From positions 9,105,001-9,169,000 of the forward strand of contig NC_064554.1 of NCBI RefSeq assembly GCF_023856365.1: a stretch of DNA of 64,000 bases, written 5' to 3'. The notes beneath the pieces are model-generated. The model saw only the letters and a list, made by a program, of their open reading frames with translations, ran no database searches and had not been told where the DNA came from. Both the position numbers and the translations under genes were made by a program. Of the stretch, positions 46,756 to 57,799 are shown one piece after another. Position 1 is the stretch's first letter, and every line of letters begins with the position of its first letter. The stretch comes from Brienomyrus brachyistius. Its lineage: Eukaryota > Chordata > Actinopteri > Osteoglossiformes > Mormyridae.

Positions 46756-47793
46756 AACTATGGAGTTTGTTTCCTTTCTTCTGTTGCTTATTGGTGTTTA
46801 TTATTATGAACTGGAACATCTACCCACAATGTCATTTTTTTTGCCTGACAATCTCTTGCTTCAGAATCATTTTTTAGAATGGATGGACAGCTTCAGGAAG
46901 AGGTGTACAAGAAACAGACCTAAGTACAGAGCATTAGATAAAACCAGGGTTGCCACGATCACACATCTGGCTCGACACTCACGCTTTCAGACTCTCACGC
47001 TCACGTAAGAAATCTTATAGCTAATCTATATGGTTGCATTATAAACCTAATATTAGTTGCATCAAAAGTGTTGGGGTAGTTTGCAAACCCTGCAGATTTA
47101 CAAGGTAATAAAAGTAGTAAATACATATAAATGTATGTGTCTTGAATTTAAAATCTCATGCCAGCCAGCTGACTAAAGTTGGCAACCCTGTAACACTGGA
47201 ACAGGAACCGGGACGCAGGGACCAGAAAGTGGGCCTGAAATATAAAAAGGAAGGAAACAGCCAGAATCACACTCTGGCCTTGCACCTTGACACAGCAGCT
47301 GTTCAAATCCTGGCTCAGCAAGACCACAAATCTAGAAACAAGACAAAAGCAAACATAAAAGCAAAGATAGTAACTCAAACAAAAACCATGGCCTGAAACA
47401 AAGATTAAAAAATAACCCAGTAAATCCAGACAGCAAGACTCCACCAATAAATGAGTGCTGAGGCTTAAATACAGAAACTGTATGAAAACTCCAGCTTTCT
47501 GAACAAAACATATACATAGCATTCATCACACACTAGCTTGACTACTCCCTTTCTTGTACTTTTTAAGCTACAGTTTTATTCTACAGCACGGGTGTAGTTT
47601 CATAACCAGGATAGACCTCTGGGATAGTTAAACCATAGAGAATGAAATAAGAAACAATGAAAAGGTCAAATTCTCATCAAGAAATCCATTCAAAGCTCAG
47701 AATTTCTTAAATTTACTTCTCTTTTCCATTTTCTTCCAGGCCGTGCAAGAATGAGTGACATAAATTTCATCATCAAGGGTTTCTGCTGAACAG
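46756..47793. other. No gene recognised
   Basis: An open minus-strand frame at 47148-47522 shows only hydrophobic, Leu/Phe/Cys-rich residues and no domain; I treat it as chance. No other element is identified. Confidence 0.35.
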
Positions 47794-49227
47794 CAGTGGC
47801 GAAGCTAGACTTTTATTTGGGGGGGGGGGGGGAGGGGGGCAAAGGGTGAGTAAGGGTTGCTCAGAGGGGTCCATATAAATGATCAATGAAGGAAAAAATA
47901 TTTTTATCATACACACCCATAATGAAAAATGAGTTTGTAAATGTTTGTTGAATAAACACAACAAACATTTACAAAATCATAAACACCAATCATAAAGACC
48001 AAGCCTAATCTAATCCAGGACCAAAGATGAACTCAAACTGGATTAACCCCAGACTAAACCTACACTAAACCATGACCAAACAAGAAGTAAAATTGCACCA
48101 ATGACCAAACAAGAGCAGTGCACATATACATTTAAAGCTTACAGTAAGGACTAAAAACAAATTCTCAAAAAATAAATAAAACAAATAAAACTGCATCTAA
48201 ATTGTAAATAACAAGATTTATGAATACCAGCAGAACTGACCTGCATTGCCCTGGTGGTATTTGCAAACGACTGAGAACCACTTAGTCAAATAACGACATT
48301 TTGCAAAGCAAGGAGACACTCAGGAGAGCATAATTCTCCGATTATGGTGGGAAGTAACAAAATGTTTTACGAAGTATGGCTGCTGCTGGGGTCTGGCCCT
48401 GGCCTGGCACTGATTTCTGCTTCTTTTGAAAGAAATGAGAAATATCACCTTTTCTCTTCATTCTGTCTCTATACAAAACAAGACAGCCTGGTGGTTACAC
48501 TATTTTAACTAGTTTTCTTTTTTATTTCATGTAGCTAATTTAAAATTACAATAGATTACAATATAAATTAAAATAGATTAATTAAATTAATGAATCTAGG
48601 CAGCTAATTAAACTCACATTACAGTATAGTGAAGTTGGTTCAAAGCTTTAATATGACATGCATAGCCTGCTTACATGCAGTAGAAAACTAATGACTGGTT
48701 CTCCACATATACACTGACCACACGGACTTCAAGCAAGGGCTAGCTTTGCTAAAATAATAAAACAACACTATAATTCAGCATGTGCACTAAAACATACATA
48801 CGTACCAAGACACTGTCTAAAAGACGACCTATATCAGCACGAGCAGGGGCTCGTGGCTTTAAACGAGACGTGGAGCAGACAGTGCGCAACGCTTTCATGC
48901 TGCTATTTTTTATGTACTGCAAGTGCTTGAGCATCTCTCATCAGGAAGGTAATACAGTGTAATATGTTATAAATACCTGCTTAACCCCTGCTGTTATCAA
49001 TACCGCGGGTGTGTTTTAGCCAATGAGCTTTTAGCCAATGACGTGTCAGTAAGCAGCAGGCACAGGGTACTGCTGCGTCTGGATGCCTTCAGGGCCACTC
49101 GGAAATTACAGTTTTCCGCTCAAATCTTTGCCCGATCTCCTCATTAGTATATTTTAATGTTTACCATTTCCAGCGGGCTGGCACTGGGGGTGCCAAGGGC
49201 TCTGTCACCCCTTTGGCTCCGCCCCTG
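47794..49227. mobile_element. hAT-like element, non-coding, with target duplication
   Basis: The termini are 'cagtggcgaagcta' at 47794 and, as reverse complement of the right end, 'caggggcggagcca' (right end at 49227). They are flanked by 8-bp direct repeats with two mismatches, 'ctgaacag' (47786-47793) and 'ccgaacaa' (49228-49235). Terminus and 8-bp duplication are hAT features. The 1.43-kb interior has no recognisable transposase; it contains a G-run at 47820 and a GC-richer patch near 48830-48900. Confidence 0.6.
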
Positions 49228-49540
49228 CCGAACAAGTGCGCGTGTAGCCTAGATTTTTATGTCCAGCAGAAATCATGCACGTCGATTGTGCGTGTACAAG
49301 GAAATTGACTAGATGTTTCCGGTAGGTGGCTGCACTGACTTTCACAGAGCAGGGAACAACCAAACAAAGAGTAGAGGAAGAATAGTTATTTTTATAGTAG
49401 GTATGGTGAGCAGCTGTGTGAAGCGTGGAGATACTTCTCCATAGTTTGCAGTATTTTGAAAAGCAACACTGTTCCAGTTTTCTGAAATATTGGTAACAAA
49501 ATTCACCAAAAGGGGGGGGGTGGGGTTGTTACTATTTTTA

Positions 49541-49695
49541 TCAGAGGTGGAGATTTCAGGTCCAGAGAGTACACATCCAGACCAGGATTTTGTTTCAACC
49601 AACCAGTTGAGTACTCTGTGACTGACTCTTTGTACTCAACTGCTTGGTTGAAGCAAAATCTTTGTACTCTCTGGACCTGAAATCTCCACCTCTGA
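49541..49695. mobile_element. Palindromic MITE with 6-bp duplication
   Basis: The left end 'tcagaggtggagatttcagg' is answered by its exact complement 'cctgaaatctccacctctga' at 49676-49695. The arms run about 33 bases before diverging, then pair partly again around 'ttggttgaa'. Both sides are flanked by 'ttttta' (49535-49540 and 49696-49701), a perfect 6-bp duplication. No coding sequence. Confidence 0.85.
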
Positions 49696-49759
49696 TTTTT
49701 ATTGTAAGGATTTCAAAATGTCATGGTATACTGTAGGTAAGGGGGGCACGTGTTAATTA

Positions 49760-49975
49760 CAGCGCATTGCCTCACCTACCATACAACGAACCACCTCAGA
49801 GATGAGAACCTGGATGTAGTCATGCAGTGGGTGATTCCTCAGCACCACACTAGTCCAAATGGGCCAGTATGAGTTTTTTTTCAGTGGCTTGAGTGCCAAT
49901 CCTGCCACCAACCCCCAAGTTATTCCCTGTAAGTTGGAGAACCTCCATATAGGACTGGATGTAGATTAACATCAT
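49760..49975 (-). mobile_element. LINE 5'-region fragment
   Basis: On the minus strand this matches the 5' part of the LINE at 9481: 'ggttggtggcaggattggca' and the preceding 'cttacagggaataact' correspond to 9661-9740. It is a truncated, diverged copy in the opposite orientation. Confidence 0.55.
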
Positions 49976-50112
49976 ACCCAGGATGAAGCCCTTGTTCAAA
50001 GGCCCATGGAAGTAGGATCACAGTTGGCATCCACAGGATTCAAACCAGCAACCTTCCATTTGCTATACTGGTATACTATATTGCCTTAAAATACTACCCA
50101 AGCCTAGACTAA

Positions 50113-50385
50113 CATCCATCCATCTACTTTTTGTAACTTCAGTGTTGTGGAGGGTCCTGAGCATATCCCAGGAACTATGAGCACAAGACTGGGAACTTCC
50201 CAAGATGGGGCAGATTCACACACACATGTACCTAGGGACAGTTTTGATAACTCAAATTAACCTCAGTATGTTTTTGGACTGTGGGGGAAAACTGGAGTAC
50301 CAGGAGGAAACCCCACAAAGACACGGAGAGAACATGCAAACTCCGCACACATAGAGCCTAAGATGACGACCTAATCCATGTTAGG
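50113..50385 (-). mobile_element. Old SINE copy
   Basis: SINE order is preserved on the minus strand: 'catccatccatctac' tail at 50113, 'cctcagtatgtttttggact' in the body, 'aggaggaaaccccac' and 'catgcaaactccgcac' toward the head. The tRNA-like head is largely lost. Confidence 0.7.
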
Positions 50386-51516
50386 AGGGACACTACAAGC
50401 TATTTCAGGTTTTACAAACTACTTAAAAATAGAAAGGTTCCCGTGCTTGGCTGAATTGTTTCGTTTGTCTTATACTTGTACTGGTTTGTTTCCTTGATTG
50501 AAAGACTCATCCAGCTGTTTCACATTAACATTAATGGCTCATGCATGATTATAGGAGACTGACCAATCAGCACACAGCAACAACTCATTGGTTCAGGGAA
50601 ATCTGTGTCCTTTTAATTGAAATGGATTAAATGGTAGTTTACAAACCTGTCATAGCTCATAGTGTCCCTCCTGACATGGGTTGGGGGGTCACCCTAATAG
50701 AGCTAAGGTAGAGACCTGAATGCTAGTCCTAGAGGTGTGGCGATGGTGCTAACCAGTGTGTTATCCCCCCCTACACTAACAACTGTTCATAAAAATTTTA
50801 CATGTTTCACTACACTACTTGTATTTGTTGCCCTCTGCTGGTCTGATGGAATATTTCTGCTTAATGCTTGCACTGCCCACAATAAGCATCCATGGCCAAA
50901 TGTATGGCTCGGAATTTTTGTCCTCTACTCCGTGTTTGGCACATGGACCGCAAAATATTCTGGTATGTTTGCACGTACTGGCAATAAAGTGAGTTCTACA
51001 CAAGCATCTGCGCACAACTGTGCAAAGCCCGAAATCGCAGACGGTGAAGTGAAGTATGAATTGGCTTTCAATTGGCATTGGCCTGCCAACATTGTGCCAA
51101 GCGTGGCTTACGCATGGCAACAGGGGTGTCGGGAAAAGGAAGTGAAATGAACATAATGTCAAATTCCTAATTTACAGAGTCCAATAGAGCATTTTATCAG
51201 GAGGGCCCGGCATGTCACCGCTCTTCGCTTATCAACGTTTCATCATGTCTACGATCTAATCCATAAATTTTTTAAAATTCTCCCGTAATTTAACCCGTTA
51301 GTAATCTGCAGTCAGGTACATATCTTAAAATTCTGAGCCTCTTAGCAGAATGTTACCTTGGGGCCCCATGCTCATGTAATTTTACATATTCGTGTGCTAC
51401 GTGCCCTGGATCTGTCAGGATGTCCATGCCCCTAATGCAGCCCTGCAACCACCTTAGGTCTTAGGACAACGATTATGTTTATTAAATATATCTTTTTCTG
51501 ATTTTTTAATTTTCTT
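50386..51516. other. Uncharacterised; one 137-residue frame
   Basis: A plus-strand frame at 50737-51150 (137 residues) has an N-terminal hydrophobic stretch but no domain I recognise, and the opposite strand is open over most of the same bases. I consider coding unlikely. No other feature is seen. Confidence 0.25.
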
Positions 51517-51936
51517 TTACCGAATCTTCTTATTCGCCAAGTACAGAGAAGTACAAGGAATTTCTTTTGATGTAGGTGGTGTCATGACATATCCCCGGCC
51601 ATTTTTTATGAGTCCTATCAGGGTGGGATCGTCTCCAAACTTGAGGAGTTTTACAGAGTGATGTTGTGAGGGGGCAGGTTTGTGTAGTGTCGTCAAGTCA
51701 CTGATTTGTATTGTTTTGTTGTGTTCTACCGCCAGCAGCATGTACATTCTGAAATAGCTCTGTCCCCCGTGAAAGATGAGAGAACCTGATGGACAGGTGC
51801 TTTCAGCAGGGCATAGATACCGTTTACCATAACTACGCAAACACAGAGAATTCCAGCCATAGTTTAGATAGCTGAGATCCTTCTCATTTCCCAGACTGCC
51901 AGTGACACTCAGGAAGGAAGTATAAATTGTCTGCAT
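51517..51936 (-). pseudogene. Open frame with reverse-transcriptase remnant
   Basis: A 139-residue minus-strand frame contains HSVKLLKFGDDPTLIGLI (about 51605-51660). This is the catalytic-box neighbourhood of a LINE reverse transcriptase, normally KLLKFADDTTxIGLI, so one Ala is Gly and one Thr is Pro. Residues before and after do not fit the family, and the frame ends soon after. The likely reading is a short LINE fragment in an accidental open frame. It lies 200-600 bases upstream of the probable osbpl7 first exon, on the opposite strand. Confidence 0.5.
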
Positions 51937-52129
51937 ACTTGTTTAGGGAGTGGTTGACCAATTCTTGACAGCAAACTCTATAAATTAATCTGATGCGAGC
52001 TGAGCGCTCATTTTTCTCCACATAGAAAAATTTACTGAGACGTTTTAGTAGGGTAAACTGGTGAAAATTGGTATTATGTTCCTTTACTGGCTTTTGGTTT
52101 TTCTAATCAGGGTCCAGTCAATTAGGAAG

Positions 52130-52319
52130 AATTAGGTATTTAACGGAGGCAACAAGCCGGGCAACGCGGTAGGAAGTATACAGATACCGGCGAACCTGAG
52201 TGGGAGGTGAGATTCCCGAGGATTCTGTGACGCAATTTCGAAATTTGACAAACGGGGGAAAGAAACGAGTAGTTTCAATAGCAGCCAAAGCAATTCGACT
52301 GTTGACTACTGAACGGAAG
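52130..52319 (+). promoter_or_regulatory. Probable osbpl7 noncoding first exon and promoter
   Basis: The area is richer in CG than its surroundings and ends in a strong donor, ACGGAAG/GTAAGC, at 52319. It contains no ATG in the transcribed direction, as fits a 5' untranslated exon. The next plus-strand exon with an acceptor and start codon is at 57769. The transcription start is not defined by a TATA box. Placement is an inference. Confidence 0.5.
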
Positions 52320-54524
52320 GTAAGCATCAGTGAGATTTCTGTAGGAACAGACGTTTTTTTATTTAGTGTTTTCACGATAATACAATAGCTATGGCATACC
52401 AGATTCTTGGGGCTATTTGCAATTTGCTTTGGTTCATTGACTGCTTAATTAACATTTGTCAGTGATTATTGCAAGTCTGGCACCAGCATTGCATGAAATT
52501 AATGGTGGATTACCTGTTTTCCAATAAATTTAAGTAGTTTAAAAAGTTCATAAGCAGATCGTTTGAAACGACTTGGTTTTAAACACTTTGCTTCTTAAAC
52601 TTATTTGAATGACTTTTGCTTCAGAATCGTTTTTTGTCTTTATTTTCTGTTCTTCTTTTTACTATTAAATAGGTGGGGTTGGCGTTGAATGAGTTCCACA
52701 AAATAACTCGTTTCCTTCAGAAACGTTTGTTTTTCCTGTTATACAGGTACGGATTCTGCCCACCCACTGCTGAGTGAGAACAATGCTTAGTTGCATCGCT
52801 ATCCAAAAAAGTGTTTTGCAAAGTAATTACAGAATTGTACGGCAAAGATCAGGAATTGCGATTTTAATAATCAGTCACCTGGCATGGTGAACTCAGGTGT
52901 GCTTTAAAGTAACCTAAGTTTTTAAACGGTATCACGCTTGATCACACCGCGTCAGAGAAGCGGTGCGAGTTTGTTCCCCCCACGAATTTTGTGTGGAAGA
53001 AATCAAAGGCTGCGTTTCATTAAGCTGTTTCGAAGTAGGCCAGGATTATAAATTACGATTTATGCTTGAGTATAATTTGTTTCTTTGAGACGTTAGCTTT
53101 TACGTCCCGTTCTATCACATCAGTTGAAATCTGGTTTCACGAGTCGGTATGTGCATTGGTTAATAATTTAATATGTGAAAGTGTTTTAGACGTACAAATT
53201 TGTCTAGAAATTTTTATCCTCCTTTTAACAGGATGGCTGCAGATAACGAAAGCTATACGGGAAAGTTTATACCCGTAATATTTCGAAATAAGCTTTTTTT
53301 GCAGTTCCTTTTTCTCAAAGATTTATATCAAATAAAATATCTGTAAAGAGCCTGCTAAAGCAATGACTGTTATAAACCTGACAAGCAGGTTTATAACATT
53401 TTAACAATGTCATGCTTTGTTTGGAGGAGAGAAGTATTATTGGGTACAAAGCCTAAGATTAAAAATGAACAAATACAGGTAGGTCTATAGGTCGACTTGC
53501 GCCCGCATTTCGGATGCAAGGCAGACTTGACCTGAAATGTGATATACAAACTGTTCTTTACAAAAATAAATTTAATGAAAACTCCTATTATAATATTCGA
53601 TGCACCCGTTAACGCTGTACTACATCAGGCTTTTCGGTTATTTACCGTGGACCTTACTGAATAGGACGTAAGTCGATGGATGCTTGTTTGAAAGCTGGCT
53701 ATTAGATTTTCAAAGTGGTTTAACGTAGAATGCACCCTGTATGGTAAACGTGTGCAGGTTATGTATAGGTATATTTCTGAGGATATCCCATTGATTTTAA
53801 TTTTAAAGTAGAAATGTGTTAAGCAGTCCTGGGTATGTAAAATGTGGTTGTTAACCAAGTGTGTAGTAATTTCAAATGTGCATTTTAAGAATTTTTATAT
53901 ATATATATAATATAAATAAAAACATGGTGCTTGTTCATATTTATACTGTAGGCCTATTTGCTCTTAAAATTATGGCCCAGCCTAACAAAGACGCTAGTTA
54001 GTTGTCCAGTCTGTTTTCTATAAAAACACATGTGAAATAGAAGTGCCAACAGACCATTTAGTTTAGTCCAAACCATTACCTGGGGAGAAGTGGCAGATGT
54101 ACCTTTGAAAAGCACATAGGGGCTTTACATTTGTCGCATGCTCTTCTATTCAAAGTGACTTACAAATGAGGCAGATAAGCTATTTGAATATGATGATAAC
54201 CGGAGTTTATATATAAAGTTGAGCACGTCGGAATGCCTTGAGGTGTCAGGGCTGCACCTGCAAGATGGATTTCAAGACCACAGCAGCATGTTTTGACTGC
54301 AGAAAATGCAATAGAAGTTGGTTGTGGTTGTGCTTGTGTTCTTGCTTACATACAAATGTAACTGCTCCTAAGTTCTGTTCACAACACACATAGTCTAATG
54401 GCAAGATTAGTAGGCCTGTCACGATAATCGCGTTGTGAAATAATTGCACAATATATGGACGCAACCTAGATATATTTTTCTGGCCTCTATTGGCAGTGTC
54501 TAACAGCATGCAATTAGGTTAATT

Positions 54525-54704
54525 AGCAGGGATGCACATAACTGGTTCAGGTACACATCTCGACGTAAAATGGGATATTCCTTGTCATAACTGGGTAGAT
54601 GCATCCTTATTTTGTGCTGTTTATGTACTGTTATGACAAATTGTCACATGTATTGCCTTATACGGCAAATGTGTACTTGCATACCAATTATGTGCATCCC
54701 TGCT
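54525..54704. mobile_element. 180-bp MITE with 22-bp inverted ends
   Basis: Left 'agcagggatgcacataac' and right 'ttatgtgcatccctgct' pair over 22 bases with a single mismatch. The interior is non-coding and carries another 'agatgcatcc' word. The ends resemble 'CAGGGATGCAC' hAT-type termini. No clean target duplication was found. Confidence 0.7.
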
Positions 54705-54843
54705 GATTTCCATCTCTGAATTGCTCTTTGGGTACCAGTGTGTGGGTGACGCGTTCCCTACAGTGCACTGGTATCCCATTCATGGTGTTCCCCGTTTTGA
54801 ATTGTTTATTGGGCTGAACTCTGTTTTCCATGACCACCTATAG

Positions 54844-55038
54844 CAGGGGTGTCAAACTCCAGTCCTGGGGGGGCCAGAGCCCTGCACATTTTTGGGTTTC
54901 CCCTCATTTAACACACATGATTCAACTCCTTGTGCTAATTACCACACAGCTCTTGAGCTGAATCATTTATGGTGGAACAGGGAAAGAGCTAAGCTACACA
55001 GGGCTCCGCCCCTTCAGGACTGGTGTTGAGCACCCCTG
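54844..55038. mobile_element. hAT-type MITE with 8-bp duplication
   Basis: The left end 'caggggtgtcaaactccag' and the right end, as reverse complement, 'caggggtgctcaacaccag' are inverted copies. The element is flanked by 'acctatag' (54836-54843) and 'acccatag' (55039-55046), an 8-bp target duplication with one mismatch. It is 195 bases, non-coding, with the common fish 'AGGGGTGTCAAACTC' terminus. Confidence 0.85.
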
Positions 55039-55920
55039 ACCCATAGGTAAACGGTGTGCGTATGTACAACGGTGCTTGGAATGATGTAAAGGAACACTGT
55101 TTTTTATTTATTTTTTTAACTACTTTCCCCCTCGATTTGTATTACAGTATTTTCAAATGCATTACAATCTGTTAACTGCATTTGAAGTTGATGCACCTTT
55201 TCCGTTTGTGTGCTTGCTCTGCTGCACACAGGATGATTTTAAAAATAAAGCTCCCGACTGAATCGGCAAGCATTTTGTATTTGTCAATGTTCACTTTCAC
55301 TAATGATCAAGCATTTCAAATGTGAAATATATGTCAGTATAATCTGGTCTTTAATTGGTTACGCATTGCTTAATGAATACTGGCCAAACACTACTTTTGT
55401 CTAAGATTTTGTCAGCTTCAAACATGGGTAGACTGGCAACATATTCTAATCACACTCCACTGAATGGAAAGTGTTTTCCCTGATATAATTCTACATAAAA
55501 GCAAACCTACTATGAGAGCAAAGCAGTAATGGCAACAATTGGTAAAATGCGTTTGAAGAAATTTACTGTCATTTGTTTTAAGTTACGAGGTAGAAATGCA
55601 AAGTCTTATCTTGCTGGCTACTGAAATGTAACATTACTAAAACTGACATTTAATATTGGAAAAAATAGCAGTCACCAAGTACCTGTAATCTTCATTTACT
55701 TGCTGTTCTTTGTAATTGTGATATATCTGATGCTGTTAAGCCCTATGGGGTTGGGTGTAGATGTATACCTAAAATGAGGACTTTGCGTGCTTGAAAATCA
55801 ATTCTGACTAACTTAACTGGTAACACTCTTCCCGTCATTGAGCAGCTGCTTCTGAAGAATATTTTATGTTCATCTTGTACTGCCCATATGGCATCTGATG
55901 ATTGCATTTGTTTGGAATGG

Positions 55921-56180
55921 GTGGCTACAGTAGTGACTCGGTGGTTAACACTGTTGCCTTGGATGTTCAGGGTCCTGTCTCTGGCTCAGAATGTACAGTC
56001 GGCAAGATCGCCCAGTCACCTTTGAGTTTTGATAGAGTCCCCCAGTTTCCATGCAGTTAGATGTTGCCTCAGTTCAGTTTGGATGTGTGTTCTGTGATGG
56101 GCTGCAGTCACATCCTGGGAGTCTCTTTCCTTATGCGCCATTGTCTGGGATGGGCTCTTGGATAAGTGTGGATGGATGCT
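55921..56180 (+). mobile_element. Old SINE copy
   Basis: The head-to-tail order is kept on the plus strand: 'gtgactcggtggttaacact', 'gttgcctt' (A-box region), 'gtgttctgtgatgggctgca' in the body and 'tgtggatggatg' at the tail. It is strongly diverged. Confidence 0.6.
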
Positions 56181-57799
56181 TTGAATACGTTTCTGCCATC
56201 TTTCTGCAGAAATGTAATCTTGGGACTCGAGAATTGGACTAGTGCATCACAGGGCAATGTACAGTACAATGTACATGTACAGTACAAGTTAAGTATATTA
56301 AATTAGTTTGTGTGAAAGTAGGTGTCATATTTAGTCTATTGTCACTGTTGGTCATATTTTTGTCATAACTGGTGCATTACATTAGTAATCTGAAACCACT
56401 TTGCATTCCACACTCTGTTCTGGGACTACGAGTCTCAAAAACGTAATTCCTCTAACATCGTCATCCTTTCTGTTGTGGATGAAACTAAGGTGCAAAATAA
56501 CTTGGCAAGTTGGTAGCCTGATTGACATACATCCCTAAGTTGCTCCGTTACATTCTTGTAGCAGAGCTAAAACTGGTTTGATCACTAACTTGTTTGTTCA
56601 TCGCTGCATTTGGTCACATGGAGGTAACTCAAGTGCATTCGGGCTACTTGTGCAAGTCATTTGGAGCCAGTATGAGAGCCACATCTTTGGTTTATGAAAT
56701 GGCATTTCTTCAGTCACTATTGTGACACAATTTAGGAGTTAAAATCCGCTTTGTTTGGGCGGGCCAAAAATATTGGTAGCCTCTTAAACTGTAGTTTTAC
56801 AAAGCAAACGTGTATTATTCAAATGGGATAATCCTTTACTTATGCATCTTTCTTTTAATTTTTAAAATTGATCAAATAGCTATTTAAACTTATTTCCACC
56901 AACAACATGATTTGGAAGGCGAGCGGATTATTCCAATTAAGTTGACTCCAGGGGTAATTTGCTTATGCACACGAAATGCTTTGGGTGGCATTTGGTGTAA
57001 TGGTATCTCCCTTGTTCTGTTTATATACAGAAGCATAAAGGCTGCTAACCAGGTGTGTAGCATTTTGATTATGCTGAAATGTTATGAATTTTCAGTGATT
57101 TGAGTAGTATCTACCTACTATTAATTTGCTGCTAGCAAAATGGAATATTACTTATAACTCGGAGGATATGAAAATTAAATATATAACTTAAATGTCTAAG
57201 ACAACAGGTACACATTTTAAGTTGAACTTCTATACTGTACTTCTATTTCTAAATTACATTTCTAAATTTAGTGATTGTCATTGCTGACACACCACGGCAC
57301 ACAGTGCACAACAATGAAATGTGTCCTCTGCATTTAACCCATATGTGATATAGCAGGGGGCAGCAACATCGGTGCCTTTTGCACCTTTTGACTTGCATGT
57401 ACATGATTGTTTATCTGTAATAGTCTAATCTTTCTCTCTAAGCAGTCACATGATGCATATGAAATGTAGCTGGTATACATGCATGTGTATTTCAATCCAG
57501 AAAACACCCTCAGCTGTTTACTCAGCTTTTCTGTCGATTCCCTTTGGCCTTGTTACATAATGTTACCTGTATCAATGCAGGTGCATCCTTTTGGTATCAT
57601 TTACTGTTCACAATGTATTTATTTATTACCTGTGAACTAATTTGGCTACATTTTCACTGTTCTGAATTGTTAATCATCATGGCTTTATCTGTGTAGGGGG
57701 GATTGTGCTGTACTTCATGGTGATAAATGTACCATCTCCTTATAGCAAAGACTATGTTTTGGATTTAGGCAGAGCTCGTTCACCGGCAGCCAGGCAGAC

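Larger units (their letters stand above)
52320..57768 (+). other. Probable osbpl7 intron 1
   Basis: This 5.4-kb stretch has no supported coding exon. It holds a perfect 12-bp hairpin at 53369-53397, a TA run at 53896-53910, two MITEs (54525, 54844), an old SINE (55921) and a retroposon-like fragment at 57270-57360 ('caatgaaatgtgtcctctgc', 'atttaacccat'). Confidence 0.5.

Noticed and set aside
47148..47522. 124-residue hydrophobic minus-strand frame
   Set aside because: Composition is Leu/Phe/Cys rich without a defined membrane topology or family, and the surrounding sequence looks non-coding.
50737..51162. Overlapping 137- and 115-residue frames on both strands
   Set aside because: No domain, both strands open, no splice or promoter context; likely chance.
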